64,000 bases of DNA from contig CM070601.1 in NCBI GenBank assembly GCA_036346395.1, positions 16,861,763 through 16,925,762 on the forward strand. The letters are read 5' to 3'. Position numbers and translations under genes: made by a program. The stretch is from Hsuehochloa calcarea. Lineage: Eukaryota > Streptophyta > Magnoliopsida > Poales > Poaceae. Below the pieces are notes generated by a model that saw only the letters and a list, made by a program, of their open reading frames with translations, ran no database searches and had not been told where the DNA came from. Position 1 is the stretch's first letter; the number at the start of each line of letters is the position of its first letter. Positions 1 to 11,610 of this stretch are shown one piece after another.

Positions 1-374
1 GTCACGACGAGTTCTTGTGCGAGGATAAGAATGTCAACAAAGAAGCAGTGGAAGAGTATCATCGAGTCCATCATCATCTTCTTCTCTGAATATACTCTCT
101 GTCACTGTGTATCACCCGAAATATCCGATCTAGCTCGTGGCTAGTCTCATCAAAAGTGACATTGCATGTCTCTGAACGAGTTAGTTTGACATTAAAACCC
201 GAAAACCCTTGAATGTGCAGGATAACCCAAAAATAAACCATCAAAAGTTCTTGACTCAAATTTATCTAGGTTTCTGTCTTGAGAATAAAACACTTTGATC
301 CAAAGACTCGAAAGTGTGAGATGAGGGTTTTCTCTGTAAACGAAGCTCATAAGGAGTCTTGCCCAAAGACGGTC

Positions 375-950
375 TCAAAAGACACGATTTGCAATATGGC
401 AAGCGGTAGAAATAGCTTCGCCCAAAACCTCCTCAGTGCTATACTCATCTAGCATCGTCCTAGCCATCTCGACTAGGGTCTGTTCTTCCTTTCCACAACG
501 CCATTTTGTTGAGGGACGTGTGGGAGGAGAACGATGCTCAATTCCACTCGGCACAAAAGGAAGCAAAAGATGCATTCTTGAACTCCGTGCCATTGTCATC
601 TGCGGATCGCTCTCAAGGCACTCGGAAGTTCGTAAGACAAGCGAAGAACAAGATCATGATAATGATCAAAAGCTTCATCCTTGAAGCAAGAAAGAACACC
701 CAAGTGTATCTAGAAAATCATCGACTATGACAAGAATGTACCATTTTCCACCAATCGACCGAACCTAGCGGGACCAACGGTATCCATATGAAGCAATCGT
801 CGGTCAGTGGTCATGACCATAGTCAGCGATGGGTGAGGCGGCAACTTGCTTGCCATGCCTACAGTGGCGCACATACAAAGATCCTTGACGGCTTTGAGTT
901 TGGGCAAACCTCTCATGAGCTCAAGGTTGCTAACTCGCGTCGATGATCAA
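375..950 (-). pseudogene. copia GAG-pre-integrase / integrase fragment
   Basis: On the minus strand the region 950-725 encodes a GAG-pre-integrase-like end followed by the start of the integrase core (residues like LLHMDTVGPARF then a WYILVIVDDFS-type strand). 599-375 continues with ARTMLDEYST and EAISTACHIANRVF, the usual copia integrase signature near the third acidic residue. The frame shifts between the pieces (two or more indels). In an intact element this domain inserts the cDNA into host DNA. Reverse transcriptase and RNase H would lie left of base 1. Family assignment is secure; activity is excluded by the frame breaks. Confidence 0.8.
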
Positions 951-1437
951 AACCAATGTGCCCCAAACAGCGGTGCAAAGCCAAAACTCGGAAGAAGAAG
1001 ATGAAATTAAGCACTTGAGAGAACCGGCAAAGAGATTCGTAAAAATCGGCTCAAAGATCCTAGCAACTCTAGTAATCCCAAAACAAGCTCACCAAATGAA
1101 TCAAGCACCCGACAAGCATTTTTCTTAAATCTAGTCTCATAGCCATCATCAAGAAGTTGAGAGACGAAAGCAAATTAAACCTTAGCTTGTCCACAAGGCG
1201 GCGTCCTTGAGGATGAACTTGTCGTTCACCACGATCGATCCGTTCCTTCAATCCGCCCTTGCCTATCATCTCCAAAGGTGATGAATTCATCACCCGTCGA
1301 TCAAGTGAAGGAGGTGAACCATCTTGAGTCTCCGGTCATGTGGCGTGAACAAATGAGTCGACGAACCATGTGTCCTTCCTCTTTCGCGGTAATCCCGAAA
1401 ATCAAGGCACAGAAGAACAATGTGTCTCAATCTCAAG

Positions 1438-3694
1438 TTAGTTAAACAAGACTTGGGAACCCAAGATCTTGAGACACATGTCTGCAGTAGTATGCAAAGC
1501 AGAAGTGCTATCCTTGATTAAGTTTGAAGTTCTGTTATGAGCAATGGTTACTTTAACATAAGAGTTATCCTGTCTAGGAACATGATGATGAGCATGTGAC
1601 ACAAATCCTAAACCAAGTTTCCTCTTTTCTACATTACCATGTCTCATAAAAGCTCTAGGTTGATTGAGTGAAATTCTAGCAAAATTTTTCTTATCATTTT
1701 TCAACCTCACGCCAATGTAACTCAACCAAATGTCCATTCTTCTTGCAATAGGTGCAATGGTACTTGATACCACCGAGAAGCACCCTTTGACTTAACAGAA
1801 GTTTGGGCAAAACCATGATTTAAAAGTAGTTTTTGCAGGTTGGATTTTAAATTCAACTAACCCATTTTCCAAGACTTGAGTTACTTGGGGCTTAGAATTA
1901 TCTTGGACAGAGTTGTATCCTAATCCTTGCTTCTTATAAGGAGTCTTAGATTTGTCCAGAATCATGTTTAATTGTTTCTTACCTTTAGAAAATTTTTCTA
2001 AGGTATCCTTAAGATAAGCATTTTCTTTTTCAAGATTAACACATGACTCACAAGTTTTGCCTTTAATAGCTCTAGCATATTTTTCCTTATATAAAGCAAT
2101 TTCAAGTTTAAGAGCGGACATGAAGCACATGTAGAAGACTCAATCTTGTTCTTAAGCTTGGCATATTTAGCTCTAATCGCTTCTAAGATATCTTTAACTT
2201 CATGTTCGCGTTCAATGCAAAAGAGCAAAGGCTAGGATCAACGGCACCAGAGCAACCAACTTCTTTGGAATCTAAGCATTTTTCACAAGGAGCAGATTTA
2301 ACCTCAACTAACTCACCCTAGCATTTTCAAGTTGTTGCAAAGCAATATCATGAGCAGATTGCGCTTTAGCAAATTACGAGTGTAGGGCATGGCGGAAGAA
2401 CATTCATCGATTCAAGAGTCTTAGTATTTGCAAGTTCTAAAGTTAAATTATCTACTTGAGACTCTAAGTCCTTGTTCCTAGCCATGATATACTCTAACGC
2501 CTTATCCGGCTCATGAGTTGCTCAAAGATAGTTTCGCATCTATCGGAAAGGACATCATAGGGAGAGGTACCTCATCGTCGTCGACGCCGTCGAGTCGGCC
2601 ATGAAGCAAACGCCGTGAAGTCCTTGGCCTTCCCTTCTTCTTGTCTTGAGGATCTCCTCCTCCTTGTCATCCTCGCTCCCGAGTCCACATCGCAAGGATT
2701 GTTCCCCAAAGCGGCAAGAACCCTGAGTCGCCTTTGTGAGCTTAGCAACATCAAATCTTGATTTGTTCCATTTAGGCTTCTTCCAAGTGGCTTTCCTTCC
2801 TTGTGGTTGCTCTTTCCTTTCAACTTGGGGCGGTTGCGGATGTGATTAAGCTCACCACACTCATAGCAAGTCACGGACCTCCTCTCTTTTGTTTCTCATA
2901 TTGTTATAGGCCCGTGTGGCTTTTCGACTATGAGGGCTAACTCGGCCTCGGAAGACTCTCAAACTCCTCTTCATGGATTGCGATAAACCAACAGCGAAAA
3001 TCCGAAGAAGACTCGGAAGACCCATCGAAGCTCTCTTGGCGGTCTGCGCTACCAAGGCCATATTTTCCTTCTTGGGATGATCAATCCTCTTGATCTCATG
3101 AGTCTTAAGCTTGCTATAGAGCAGCTCTAAAGTCGGATCGAGAGGTTGGCGTTCTCCTCAATGGCGGTAGCCTTTATCTCCCACTCCTTGGTGTTGATTG
3201 CAGCCAAGAGGTGGGTGGCATTTTCGGCGAGAATATTCAATTCCAATGACCTTCATTTGATTAATCACTTTGTTGAAGCGATGAAAATGTCATCGATGCT
3301 CTCTCCGTGACGCATCTCGAATTTGTTATATTCACGCTTATAGGTATGCTCGCGTACTTTCTTGATTTGGGACGAACCCTCATGGTAGGTTTCGAGGTGT
3401 TCCAAATCTCGTCTGCGATCTCAAGATTGCAAATTCGATCATACTCCTGCCTACCAAGCCCACCATACAAGAGGTTCTTTGCCTTATTGTTGTTAGCCAA
3501 GAGGGTCATTGAAGCCGGCGAACAACTTCGGGAAGAACGAGCGGGGCTCGAACAACCTCCCATATAGCTTGTCCTTCGCTCTCAAGGAAGACTCGCATGC
3601 GATTCTTCCAATAGGCATAGTCGTGCCCATCGAAGATATGCGGCTTGGTGGAGTACTTATCCATCGCCAAGTTCAAAGGACCTGTTAAGATCAA
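1438..3694 (-). pseudogene. copia gag remnant with zinc knuckle
   Basis: The minus strand starts at 3694 with a gag N-terminus (FDGHDYAYWKNRMRVFLES, the DUF4219/UBN2 type of copia gag). Fragments follow around 3563-3261, then a CCHC zinc knuckle near 2870 (CYECGELNHIRNR; first two Cys and His present, final Cys lost), then a Lys/Glu-rich probable coiled coil at 2228-1792, and a further piece to 1438. In intact elements gag forms the virus-like particle and the knuckle binds RNA. At least four frameshifts or stops separate the pieces. No protease motif could be placed with confidence. Confidence 0.75.
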
Positions 3695-3707
3695 GATTGA
3701 ACTAACC

Positions 3708-3719
3708 GGCTCGATACCA
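3708..3719 (-). other. primer-binding site, retrotransposon 1
   Basis: Minus-strand TGGTATCGAGCC, two bases internal to the LTR edge. It matches the initiator tRNA-Met type of plant copia primer-binding site (TGGTATCAGAGC) with small changes. Confidence 0.75.
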
Positions 3720-3721
3720 CT

Positions 3722-5686
3722 TGTTGGACCGAAAAGGCGACTAGAGGGGGTGAATAGAGCACGCTCACTTTTTCAACCACGATTAGATTCAACACAAATT
3801 TCACTCCAATAGCTATAGAAGCTATGAAGATCGATATACCAAGACAAATGGAAGACTAGGATTGAATCCAATCAAAACCCAAGCAAAACAACCAAAAACA
3901 ACCAAACTTAAATTCCTAAGAGTAGGCGGTCGACCTCTACTCGGGCGGTCCGACCTCTCCAAGGCGGTCCGACCTCTAGCTAGGCGGTCGACCTCCACCC
4001 ATGAACAGTGAAATCGGCCAAAAACGGTTGCAAATAGGTCTAACTTTTGATCTACAACTCCAAACTTCATGAAACTTGGAACACACCTTCTCTAGGATGT
4101 CGGAACCTATTCCAATCGAAGATCATGGAGATCCATGGAAAAGTTACGACATTTTTCAGTTTGAGAGATGGATGGTTCAAACCGAGTCAAAACGCAAACG
4201 TGACCCAAAAACTTGCTCGTGGGTGATTGATGATCAAGATGATCTTAGATGTGTTCCCACATGTCACAGCAAGCTATATCATGTAACGAAATCAATCAAA
4301 AACATGCGAATCAAAGAAAGACTCAAAATCACCAAATAGAGAGAAGAAGGGCAAAGAGACACATCTTTGATCAAAGCTTTCTTTGGATTGATTTGATAGG
4401 GTTTGGGTTTGACCACTCCATCAATGGAGGACAAAGCTCAATCCAAGAGCACAAGATCAAATCAAAACTCTCTAGAACCCTAACCTCCACTAATCCTCTC
4501 CCTAAGCCAAAACTAGGGTTTCAATAATGATAAAGAGTTGGAGGGTGCAGCCACCTCCTCCTCTATTTATAGTGGAGACTTAGACCTTCTAGAAAATTAA
4601 CTCAAATGGGCTCCGTTAAGGCCCAACACAAGCGGGTCACACACGCACGCATTTTAGAGCGCCGCCTACAACACCTCTTAACCTAAACCGCTTCTCTTGC
4701 GCTGCCTTGCGCCGTGGGTAGGCAAAAGGTCACCAAGGTGATATTTGGTAAGATTACCAAAATACCCTTCTCGGTCCTTCTCCAAGACCGAGTCCATCTT
4801 CGCAAGCACTTTGCATGCTCCATACGTGTAGGTTGATCAACGGCTCTCTCCATGTCGGCAAGTCTCTCCCATCCGGCCCCACCGAAACCACCATGGCACT
4901 TGCACCGACTCCGCGCCGCTTGATCAAACCATCGCACCGAACTACCCGTTCGGTCATCATTGTCCATTCATGCCATACTTGATTTCATTGACCTCACCCG
5001 CGATCGCCGATCGTTCGGACCTAAGCTCTCAAGCCTCGTCCGATCATCCTCGCCGTTGACCGTCGTTGACCACCAAGCAACCCGCACAACAATAGACAAG
5101 CAAATCGAAGCCGGAACAAGTTCTTCGCAACTTGACCCACGTTAGTCAAAACATGCATCATGCAACACATATGCATCAAACTCATGACTTTGACCTAACC
5201 AACGAACAACGCCGCCACGACGGCGACGTTCAAGTAACAACCGGTCGATCGCTTCTCGGGGCGGTCGACCGCCAACTTCCTTGGTCGGACCGCCGGCCAA
5301 AGGCGGCCCGACCGCCGTAAGGACTTAGCCAATTTTCAACCCTGAAAAACCGAAACCTCGGAAACTTTAAACCAATAGAACTTTTATGGAGACTCCAAAA
5401 TTATGGGAGCAAGAACAATGGGATCCCCTCACTTGCCTACACCTCTATTTTTGGCCCGACTGCTTTGACCACTTTTGGTCACGGCCGGTCCGACCGGCGC
5501 ACATGGCCGATCCGACCGATTTGGGACCGGTCGGACCGCCGTGCTATGGCGGTCAGACCGCCCGTCGGTAAAGTCCGAATAATCTTTGAAACTTTGTCGA
5601 AAACCCGGTGAAACGACAAACCATTAACGCCATTGCCAATTGTCACATCATCCTAAGATCCGGAGCATATCCCCATGATATCCACA
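3722..5686 (-). repeat. 5' LTR of retrotransposon 1
   Basis: On the minus strand the LTR begins TGTGGATATC at 5686 and ends GGTCCAACA at 3722, so it has TG...CA ends and a length of 1,965 bp. The inner edge is fixed by the adjacent primer-binding site. The outer edge is fixed by the abrupt resumption of the neighbouring LTR's repeat at 5687. A TATA box lies at 4563-4572 (minus, CTATAAATAG), leaving about 840 bp of R/U5. The U3 part holds scattered GGTCGACC / CGGTCCGACC motifs around 3920-4000 and 5240-5560. Confidence 0.8.
4563..4572 (-). promoter_or_regulatory. LTR TATA box
   Basis: Minus-strand CTATAAATAG inside the LTR, directed towards the internal region of element 1. It is the likely core promoter of the element; the start site itself is not visible. 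Confidence 0.6.
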
Positions 5687-5689
5687 AGT

Positions 5690-6640
5690 AAAATCTGAGC
5701 GTGTTTTGGTGGTTTGATACTCTCTGAAAATCAGAACGACCGCGATTTTCACTACGGTACTACCGCAAGTAGGTAATCCGATATTTATGTATGTATATAT
5801 GTTACTGAGAACATGTTGCAAATAGTCGAGGCTCGTCGTCTAATCCTTGTACCATGTAGCTATACTTTGCAAATTTGTTTTGTAAATGGTTGAAATCCAT
5901 GTACTTACTCCTTGTTGCATGATCTAAGTTTGCAAATGTGTTTTATAAATTGTTAGGGTTCATGCATTGCTTTGATTTGAGTTTCTCGAATACTGTTTTG
6001 AAAAATGGTATGACTGCTGCTAATAAGTGGTACTACCGCAAGTCGGTAGTACCGATATTTATTGGGCAGTACGTATTTTCCAGAGAGTATGTTTTTCAGA
6101 TGTTTTGAATCTCTCTGATAATCGAGACAACCGCATTTGAACTACGGTAGTACCGTAGGTTGGTAGTACCGAAAAATGTATGGTGGTAAGTAAAATACAG
6201 AGAGCGTGTTTTCGAGTGGTTTGATACTCTCTGAAAATCGGAACGACCGCACTTCAGCTACGGTACTACCGCAAGTAGGTAGTACCGATATTTATGTGGC
6301 GGTATGTATGTTACAGAGAACATGTTTTTTGAAGTTTTGATCTCCTTTGAATCTGTATGACCGTAATACCCTGAGCGATACTACCAGAGTGTGGTAGTAC
6401 CGATGTTTTCTTGGCGGTACAACTTTTCTAGAGAGGGTGTTTTTCTTGCGATTCTTAATCATCTGGAAATTGGTAATACCGATATAGCCGAGCGGTATTA
6501 CCGCAGTGCGGTAATACCTATTTGTAGTTGGCGGTAGTATTGTAATTTTTTGTAACGGCTATATCAGTCGCATTAAATGACAACAGTCGACCGTTGAATC
6601 TCGACTGCGGTAGTACCGATCCTGAATGGTGGTACTACCG
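5690..6640 (+). repeat. diverged tandem repeats in LTR U3
   Basis: Units of roughly 115-120 bp recur at about 5700, 6080, 6200, 6315 and 6430. Each carries a GAGAG...TGTTTT box, a CTCTCTGAAAATC box, and a pair of inverted GGTAGTACCG-type motifs spaced about 10 bases apart. Divergence between units is moderate. Position upstream of the TATA box suggests an enhancer-like or regulatory role in the LTR, which is inference. Confidence 0.7.
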
Positions 6641-6694
6641 AAACTCCTGATTTGTTTAGGATGTTTGTTCCAACGGCTAGTTTTTGTGGTGGGG

Positions 6695-6703
6695 CTATAA
6701 ATA
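6695..6703 (+). promoter_or_regulatory. LTR TATA box
   Basis: CTATAAATA in a GC-rich context just downstream of the U3 repeat array, in the orientation of the gag remnant that follows. Probable core promoter of element 2. Confidence 0.6.
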
Positions 6704-7428
6704 CCCCCTTGGTTGGTTGTGAAAAAAAAATTGACACTTCATTTCATTCAATTGAGATAATGTGACCTTCTCCTCTCAATTGTGCATGTATTACACCTTA
6801 TGAGCAAGGAGAGAGGTCTCTAGTTGCATGTGTTGCATCTAGAGTTGGATTTCGTATCCACTTGAGCTTGTGCATTCGTTGCACGTGGTGAGAGTCAAGC
6901 AAAGGGCTTGACTTATTACTCTTAGAGTTTACCGACTTCTAGACGGCGTTGAAGGCGTCGTGCCCAGTTATCCCTTCAAAGAAGATTGTGAAGAAGTCCG
7001 ACGTGTGGTTAAGGTTGGAGCTCACCTACCCAGAGTAAGAAAGAGCTACCACTAGTGGAATTGATGTGTTTGGCTTAATTTGTGGAGCCGGTCTAATTAG
7101 TTTGGGCTTACCTCAACGTGGATTAGGGGAGACCGGCAAGTCTCCGAAACTACGGTAAAAAAGACCTTGTGTCTTTGTGGTTTGCTCTCTAGTGATTTAC
7201 CTTGTGCAATTTACATTCCTAGAATTAAATTGCATTTATGTCTTTTTATATTTGCTATCATTGACATAGTCTTATATTGTTGATGCACTTAGTGAGACTA
7301 GTTGTTTTAGGCATTAATTGTGCAAAATCGATTTGACTTACTCTTCCGCATTAGAAAATGGTTTTAGCCAAAAGTTTTTTAAAACCGCATATTCATCCCC
7401 ATCTAGTCGGCCTCCTCGATCTTACAAG

Positions 7429-7440
7429 TAGTATCAGAAC
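7429..7440 (+). other. primer-binding site, retrotransposon 2
   Basis: TAGTATCAGAAC, two bases after the LTR end. It is the initiator tRNA-Met type site with two changes from TGGTATCAGAGC. Confidence 0.65.
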
Positions 7441-7491
7441 TTGGTCTCTCATTTTATTAGAGTTAATCATCTAGAGAGTAAATGATGGCCA

Positions 7492-8860
7492 CTAGTGATA
7501 TAGTGTACCCAGGTGAAGCACCTCTATTTGATAGCACAAATTATGCTTATTGAAAAATCTGCATGTCATGCTACTTTAAGGCCATGAGCCCTAAAATATT
7601 GCAGATTATAGATGTGGGCTTTTCTCCTCTAAAGGATCCTCATACTTCAACTATTGAGGAAGAGAAATGCTCACATCTCGACGCTCAAACAATTAACGCT
7701 TTATTTAGTACTTTGAGTGTAGAGGTATTCAATTAAGTATGCAATCTTAAGAACACTCATAAAATCTAGACCATCTTTAAGACAATTTGAAAGGTCCACC
7801 TCAATCAACGATGATTGCATAGAAGAATGGACGTCGGGAGAAGAATGCTCAACTTCTAGCTCCGACAATGATGAGTCCTTAACCCCATCCACATAACCTC
7901 TTTGCTTTATGGCCAAAGGTAATAAGAAGGTAAATAATGATGATGAGCCTTCATATGATGAGTTGATGGATATGCTTGAGGAACTTAATGAGTATTCAGG
8001 AAAGGAGAAATTAAAATTCAAAATTTTGAAGAAAGAGTACGTCTTACTTCAAAATAATTATGATGTTCTAAAAGATGAATACAAAACTCTCCTCCAAAAT
8101 AGGTTCAACAATTCTAAAGTGGATATAGGCATAACATGTGATTTATTAGATGATATGACATGTGTAATTGCTAACCGTTGCATTACATCTAAGGTTAGCA
8201 TATCCACTTCTTATGATGATTTGTTAGATATTCCTTGTAACTCAAAAATAGATGCTACTACTTTCTCTATGTTTGTTGATACTAACCTTATAGAGAAAAA
8301 CAAAGAGCTCAAGGCCCAAGTCACAAAATTAAAAATTGACTTAGAAATAAGTTTCAAAGGGAAGGCCATTCTCGATGAAATATTAAGCAAGCAAAAATGC
8401 TTGCAAGAAAAGAGTGGAATTGTCTTCACTCCCAAGAAGAAGAAAAATAGCAAGACAAGGCACAATGCAAGACACACGAAGAAATATGTAAGTGCCTTGG
8501 TGCAATGGGAAGGGCCACTATGCCTCGGTGTGTCCAAATTAAATGGATATCAAGTCAAGACATTAAAAAATAAGGCAAACCGGCAATGAGCAAGATAAGA
8601 AACAAGAAGGGGAAGCAAAAATCCAACTTACTACAATTGCCGAGAAAAGATACATTTTAGTAAGGATTATCCCAAAGGTATATCTCCTAAGCCTGTTATC
8701 TATAATGATCATTATTTGCTTAGGAAGAATAAATATGATAATGTGTTTACTAGAATTGTTAATTCACCAAAACTTATTGCTAGAGTCATTTGGATGCCCA
8801 AATCTCTTGTGACTAACATTCAAGGACCCAATCGATTTTGGGTATCAAAAGGTGCTTAAA
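7492..8860 (+). pseudogene. copia gag remnant, element 2
   Basis: Starts with ATG ATG GCC and a gag-like N-terminus (EAPLFDSTNYAY then a stop where the family has W). It continues through a longer open stretch at 7909-8589 that is Lys/Glu/Asp-rich with coiled-coil character (KGNKKVNNDDEPSYDELMDM). A decayed zinc knuckle follows at about 8628-8680 (pattern YYNCREKIHFSKDY; first and last Cys replaced by Tyr), then a WMPKSLVTNIQGPNRFW segment typical of the gag C-terminus before protease. Several in-frame stops and frameshifts show it is dead. No protease, integrase or reverse transcriptase follows before the candidate polypurine tract at 9127. Confidence 0.7.
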
Positions 8861-9126
8861 TGATTAATAGGTACTTGGAGAGACATTGGAGGTTTGGCTC
8901 ACATGAAGAGGTGGATTCCACCATGTGCAAAATTGAAGTTAAGCTTGAGGATGATCACATCATATCAAGAACCAATGCCGTCTCGGTAACAAGTATTTAC
9001 ATTGAAGTATCTAGCCCTTTTACCTTAATTTGGTTGTATTTCATGATAATCTTTTAGAAAGGTTGTTCTTGCTCCTGTCCAACAACTTCATTTTTTAAAT
9101 CTTGATAAAGATGGTAGTGGCACATT

Positions 9127-9541
9127 AAAGGGGAGTGCTAAGTCATATACATGTATATCACATCCCTAAGTGGGCTCAAATAAATTAAGTGCTACTAATG
9201 TTTTTCAAAATTGAACCTTTTAGCCAAAAGTCAAAAATCTTATAACTATTAGTAATCCTTTGAAAAACTAGGTTATAAATGTATACAAATGCTTTTCAAA
9301 GGTTTACCAAAGGTTTTGGCTCAAAAAAACCTATTTTAAGTGAAAAAGAGTTTCTAGCCAAAATCCAAAATTATAGTATCTTGTTTTTTTACATAAACTA
9401 GATTTTTGTGTAAAATCTATTCTAAAAGGAATTTTAAAACATCCCCAAAAGGAATATCCTAGAGCTATCTATTCTAAACCTTTTTGGTATTCACAAGATT
9501 TTCAAAAGGCCAACCTAGCAAAAGTCATTTAATTGATAAAT
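9127..9541 (+). repeat. candidate polypurine tract and start of 3' LTR, element 2
   Basis: AAAGGGGAG at 9127-9135 is followed by TGCTAAGTC at 9136, the layout expected for a polypurine tract and LTR start. The sequence then runs AT-rich to about 9541, where a different LTR begins. It cannot be checked against the 5' LTR, because the matching 5' portion of that LTR lies outside the window. Inference only. Confidence 0.4.
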
Positions 9542-10466
9542 CATATGACCAGATCCTCATCACTTACGACCAACTCATATCTCTGTACGACCAGTTCGTA
9601 ACTCCTTACGATAGGGTTTCGACTACTCAATGATTACGTTCGACCAGTCTATGACCAGCTCGTATCTCCATACGACCAGTCAGTAACTGATCGAACTAAG
9701 TGATCTATTCGTGTATTCTTCTTTTGCCTCACGATATCTGGTTGAACTCCAGGTGAGATATTATATCATCCATGGACTGTTCAATACTTTCTTGATCAAG
9801 TGTCAGATAACTTCAGATGGTCGAACTCTTCGACCACCAGTGGCATGACCATGCACTTTCTTTATCCGACCACATCGAGGGTCCTAGAGATATCTCTCAT
9901 GTTATGTTAGGAGATGCAAATCTCATATCCGACTAGTCATATTCATCCACATGTGTCATAGTATACTCGAAACCTACCTTTATGACTACCCGGTTACGAA
10001 GTAGCTTTTGGCAACCCCAAAGTGTACTCTGACACATGTAGAAAATCATACTGATCTCAGATCTACGGATTATACATCATCATTGCTTGAGACCAACTGA
10101 TGACACATGAAATCATAACAATCTCAGCAATGTCTCAAGGTGGGTGAATCTAACACCATGTTCTCTAACATGTGTTCACATTATTGATTCAATATCCCTA
10201 TATCTATGACTGGTGAAACATGGTCATCAATCAATACATGTGCTGGTCGATAGAGTCGCTAATGTTCCGACCAGTGACTTTCTACAAGGAATACATTTAG
10301 AACGACATCATCATAAGTTAAAAGAGCTTCACCAACAAGACACATATTTGTTAATTTTTATAACTGATGATTCATTCAAGGAACAGAATAACATTTATTC
10401 AATAACTCATAAACATAGACGTGATACAATCATCTCTATGATTGACTTTAGAGTATATCACCAACA
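9542..10466 (-). repeat. LTR fragment, BARE/Angela-like copia family (copy 1)
   Basis: Minus strand begins at 10466 with TGTTGGTGATATACTC, the start style of grass BARE/Angela-type LTRs, and runs to about 9542. It aligns by eye over nearly its whole length with 31890-32753 and its left end with 27540-27603. The part near 9550-9700 contains repeated TACGACCAG-type motifs of about 27 bp. The 3' third of the LTR, present in the second copy, is missing, so this is a truncated copy. No internal region is attached. Confidence 0.7.
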
Positions 10467-11122
10467 TCATCCACATCACTTTAAACTTTACTTAGCAGAA
10501 ACTATAGACAACTGATGTAAACCATTGTGTATGACCTCAGTGAGCTAGCCATCGTTTATTTATGAGAGAGAATCATAGTATGTCAGGACTACTTCTATGC
10601 AGTATACCGTCGAATCGTGCTGTGTTGTTATCTGTTAAGGTGCCAAGATGGATAGTGCGGACTGCCTGGTTCTAATGACTTCACCTTTGCCAAAGAGAAA
10701 TGCTGCGCATACGACTTCTGTCGATACGACCGACGTACGACCAGTGCAATTACGTGCGACCTCTGGGCCAGCAGAGACGCCACACACGCGCGCAGGGCGG
10801 TTGAGAGACACCCGAAGACGTACAGGCTCAGGAAACTCGCGTGATTTGCTTCGTCGTAACGCTATGGTACGATATTAATCGTACGTATAGCAGCGCCGTT
10901 TGACAGATAAAAGAAAATGGTCGATCCAATCCAACATGCAAATAGAGGAACTGAGATACATCTGAGGAAAAAACACAATCGAGACGACCATTATATGAGA
11001 CGGTGACAAAAAAAGTTAACCAAAAAAGGCTGTTCATTATAGTAATCTTGGAGTACTATGGGAGAAGTATCAATTTTGTATTTGAAAGTCTAAAGTAGGG
11101 ATTTTGTTTCCAAAAAATTTAC
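10467..11122. other. no recognisable gene
   Basis: Non-repetitive in this window. Short open frames only, no family recognised. It includes a CG-rich patch at 10720-10860 with repeated ACGACC motifs resembling those of the preceding LTR. Confidence 0.4.
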
Positions 11123-11123
11123 T

Positions 11124-11602
11124 TCACAAAAGCAGACATGAGCATTTGAGTTTTGCATAATTAACCATCAAAGTTATTAATAACCCATTTATAATAGCCA
11201 AACAACATACAGTAACAAAAACAAAAACAATAGAAACTACAGACAGCGCACATATTGGATATAGATATTGTTGAGTAGCTCTAGCGGCCAAACCACCATC
11301 ACCGACAAAAGACCCAAGAATTTGGCTCATACCCAACCGAGATGGTCCGACCTTCGTAGGTATTGGCCTGATTGAGCGATAAAACGGTACAAGTGTAGAA
11401 CCACAGATCGCATACTCATCTCCATAGACCAATTGTACCTGCCGTTAAATTCGCGTCGCGTGACGGTCTTGCATGTCTCCTCCTCCCAACCTATGGTTTC
11501 CCAGCCTCGGCGTGCGATCGCCTCGTCGTTGTTCGTCGATAGATTTTTCCTGGGTGCATCATGGCTTCTCTCCTCCTCCCAACCTATGGTTGTTGTTACC
11601 CT
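11124..11602 (-). other. possible gene fragment, unrecognised
   Basis: Two overlapping minus-strand frames cover this stretch. One (11432-11124) ends in a hydrophobic segment (VVSIVFVFVTVCCLAIING) like a membrane helix. The other carries two copies of an IGWEEE motif, which reflects a DNA-level near-repeat of about 19 bases at 11477 and 11573 (CTCCTCCCAACCTATGGTT). The second frame runs on into the hAT element and so is partly artefact. I do not recognise a family and no splice structure is convincing. Confidence 0.2.
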
Positions 11603-11610
11603 ACTGGCAC

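Larger units (their letters stand above)
1..5686 (-). mobile_element. Ty1/copia retrotransposon 1, partial
   Basis: Minus-strand copia element whose 3' part lies beyond the window start. Reading leftwards from its LTR, one meets a primer-binding site, gag remnants, a zinc knuckle and then GAG-pre-integrase/integrase remnants, which is the copia order gag-protease-integrase. Reading frames are broken many times, so it cannot be active. The right boundary at 5686 is well supported: the next base begins a repeat unit of a different LTR that recurs at 6188, so this element was inserted into that older LTR. The other LTR and the second target-site copy are outside the window. Confidence 0.85.
5687..7426 (+). 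repeat. LTR (3' portion) of copia-type retrotransposon 2
   Basis: Plus-strand LTR whose first part was displaced beyond the window by insertion of element 1. Its right end is ...CTTACA at 7426, followed two bases later by a primer-binding site. The upstream half is a tandem array of diverged units of about 115-120 bp with palindromic CGGTACTACCG/CGGTAGTACCG motifs (5740-6640). A TATA box (CTATAAATA, 6695-6703) lies about 720 bp before the LTR end. Downstream are an A-run and a T-rich leader. No coding capacity is expected here. Confidence 0.7.
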
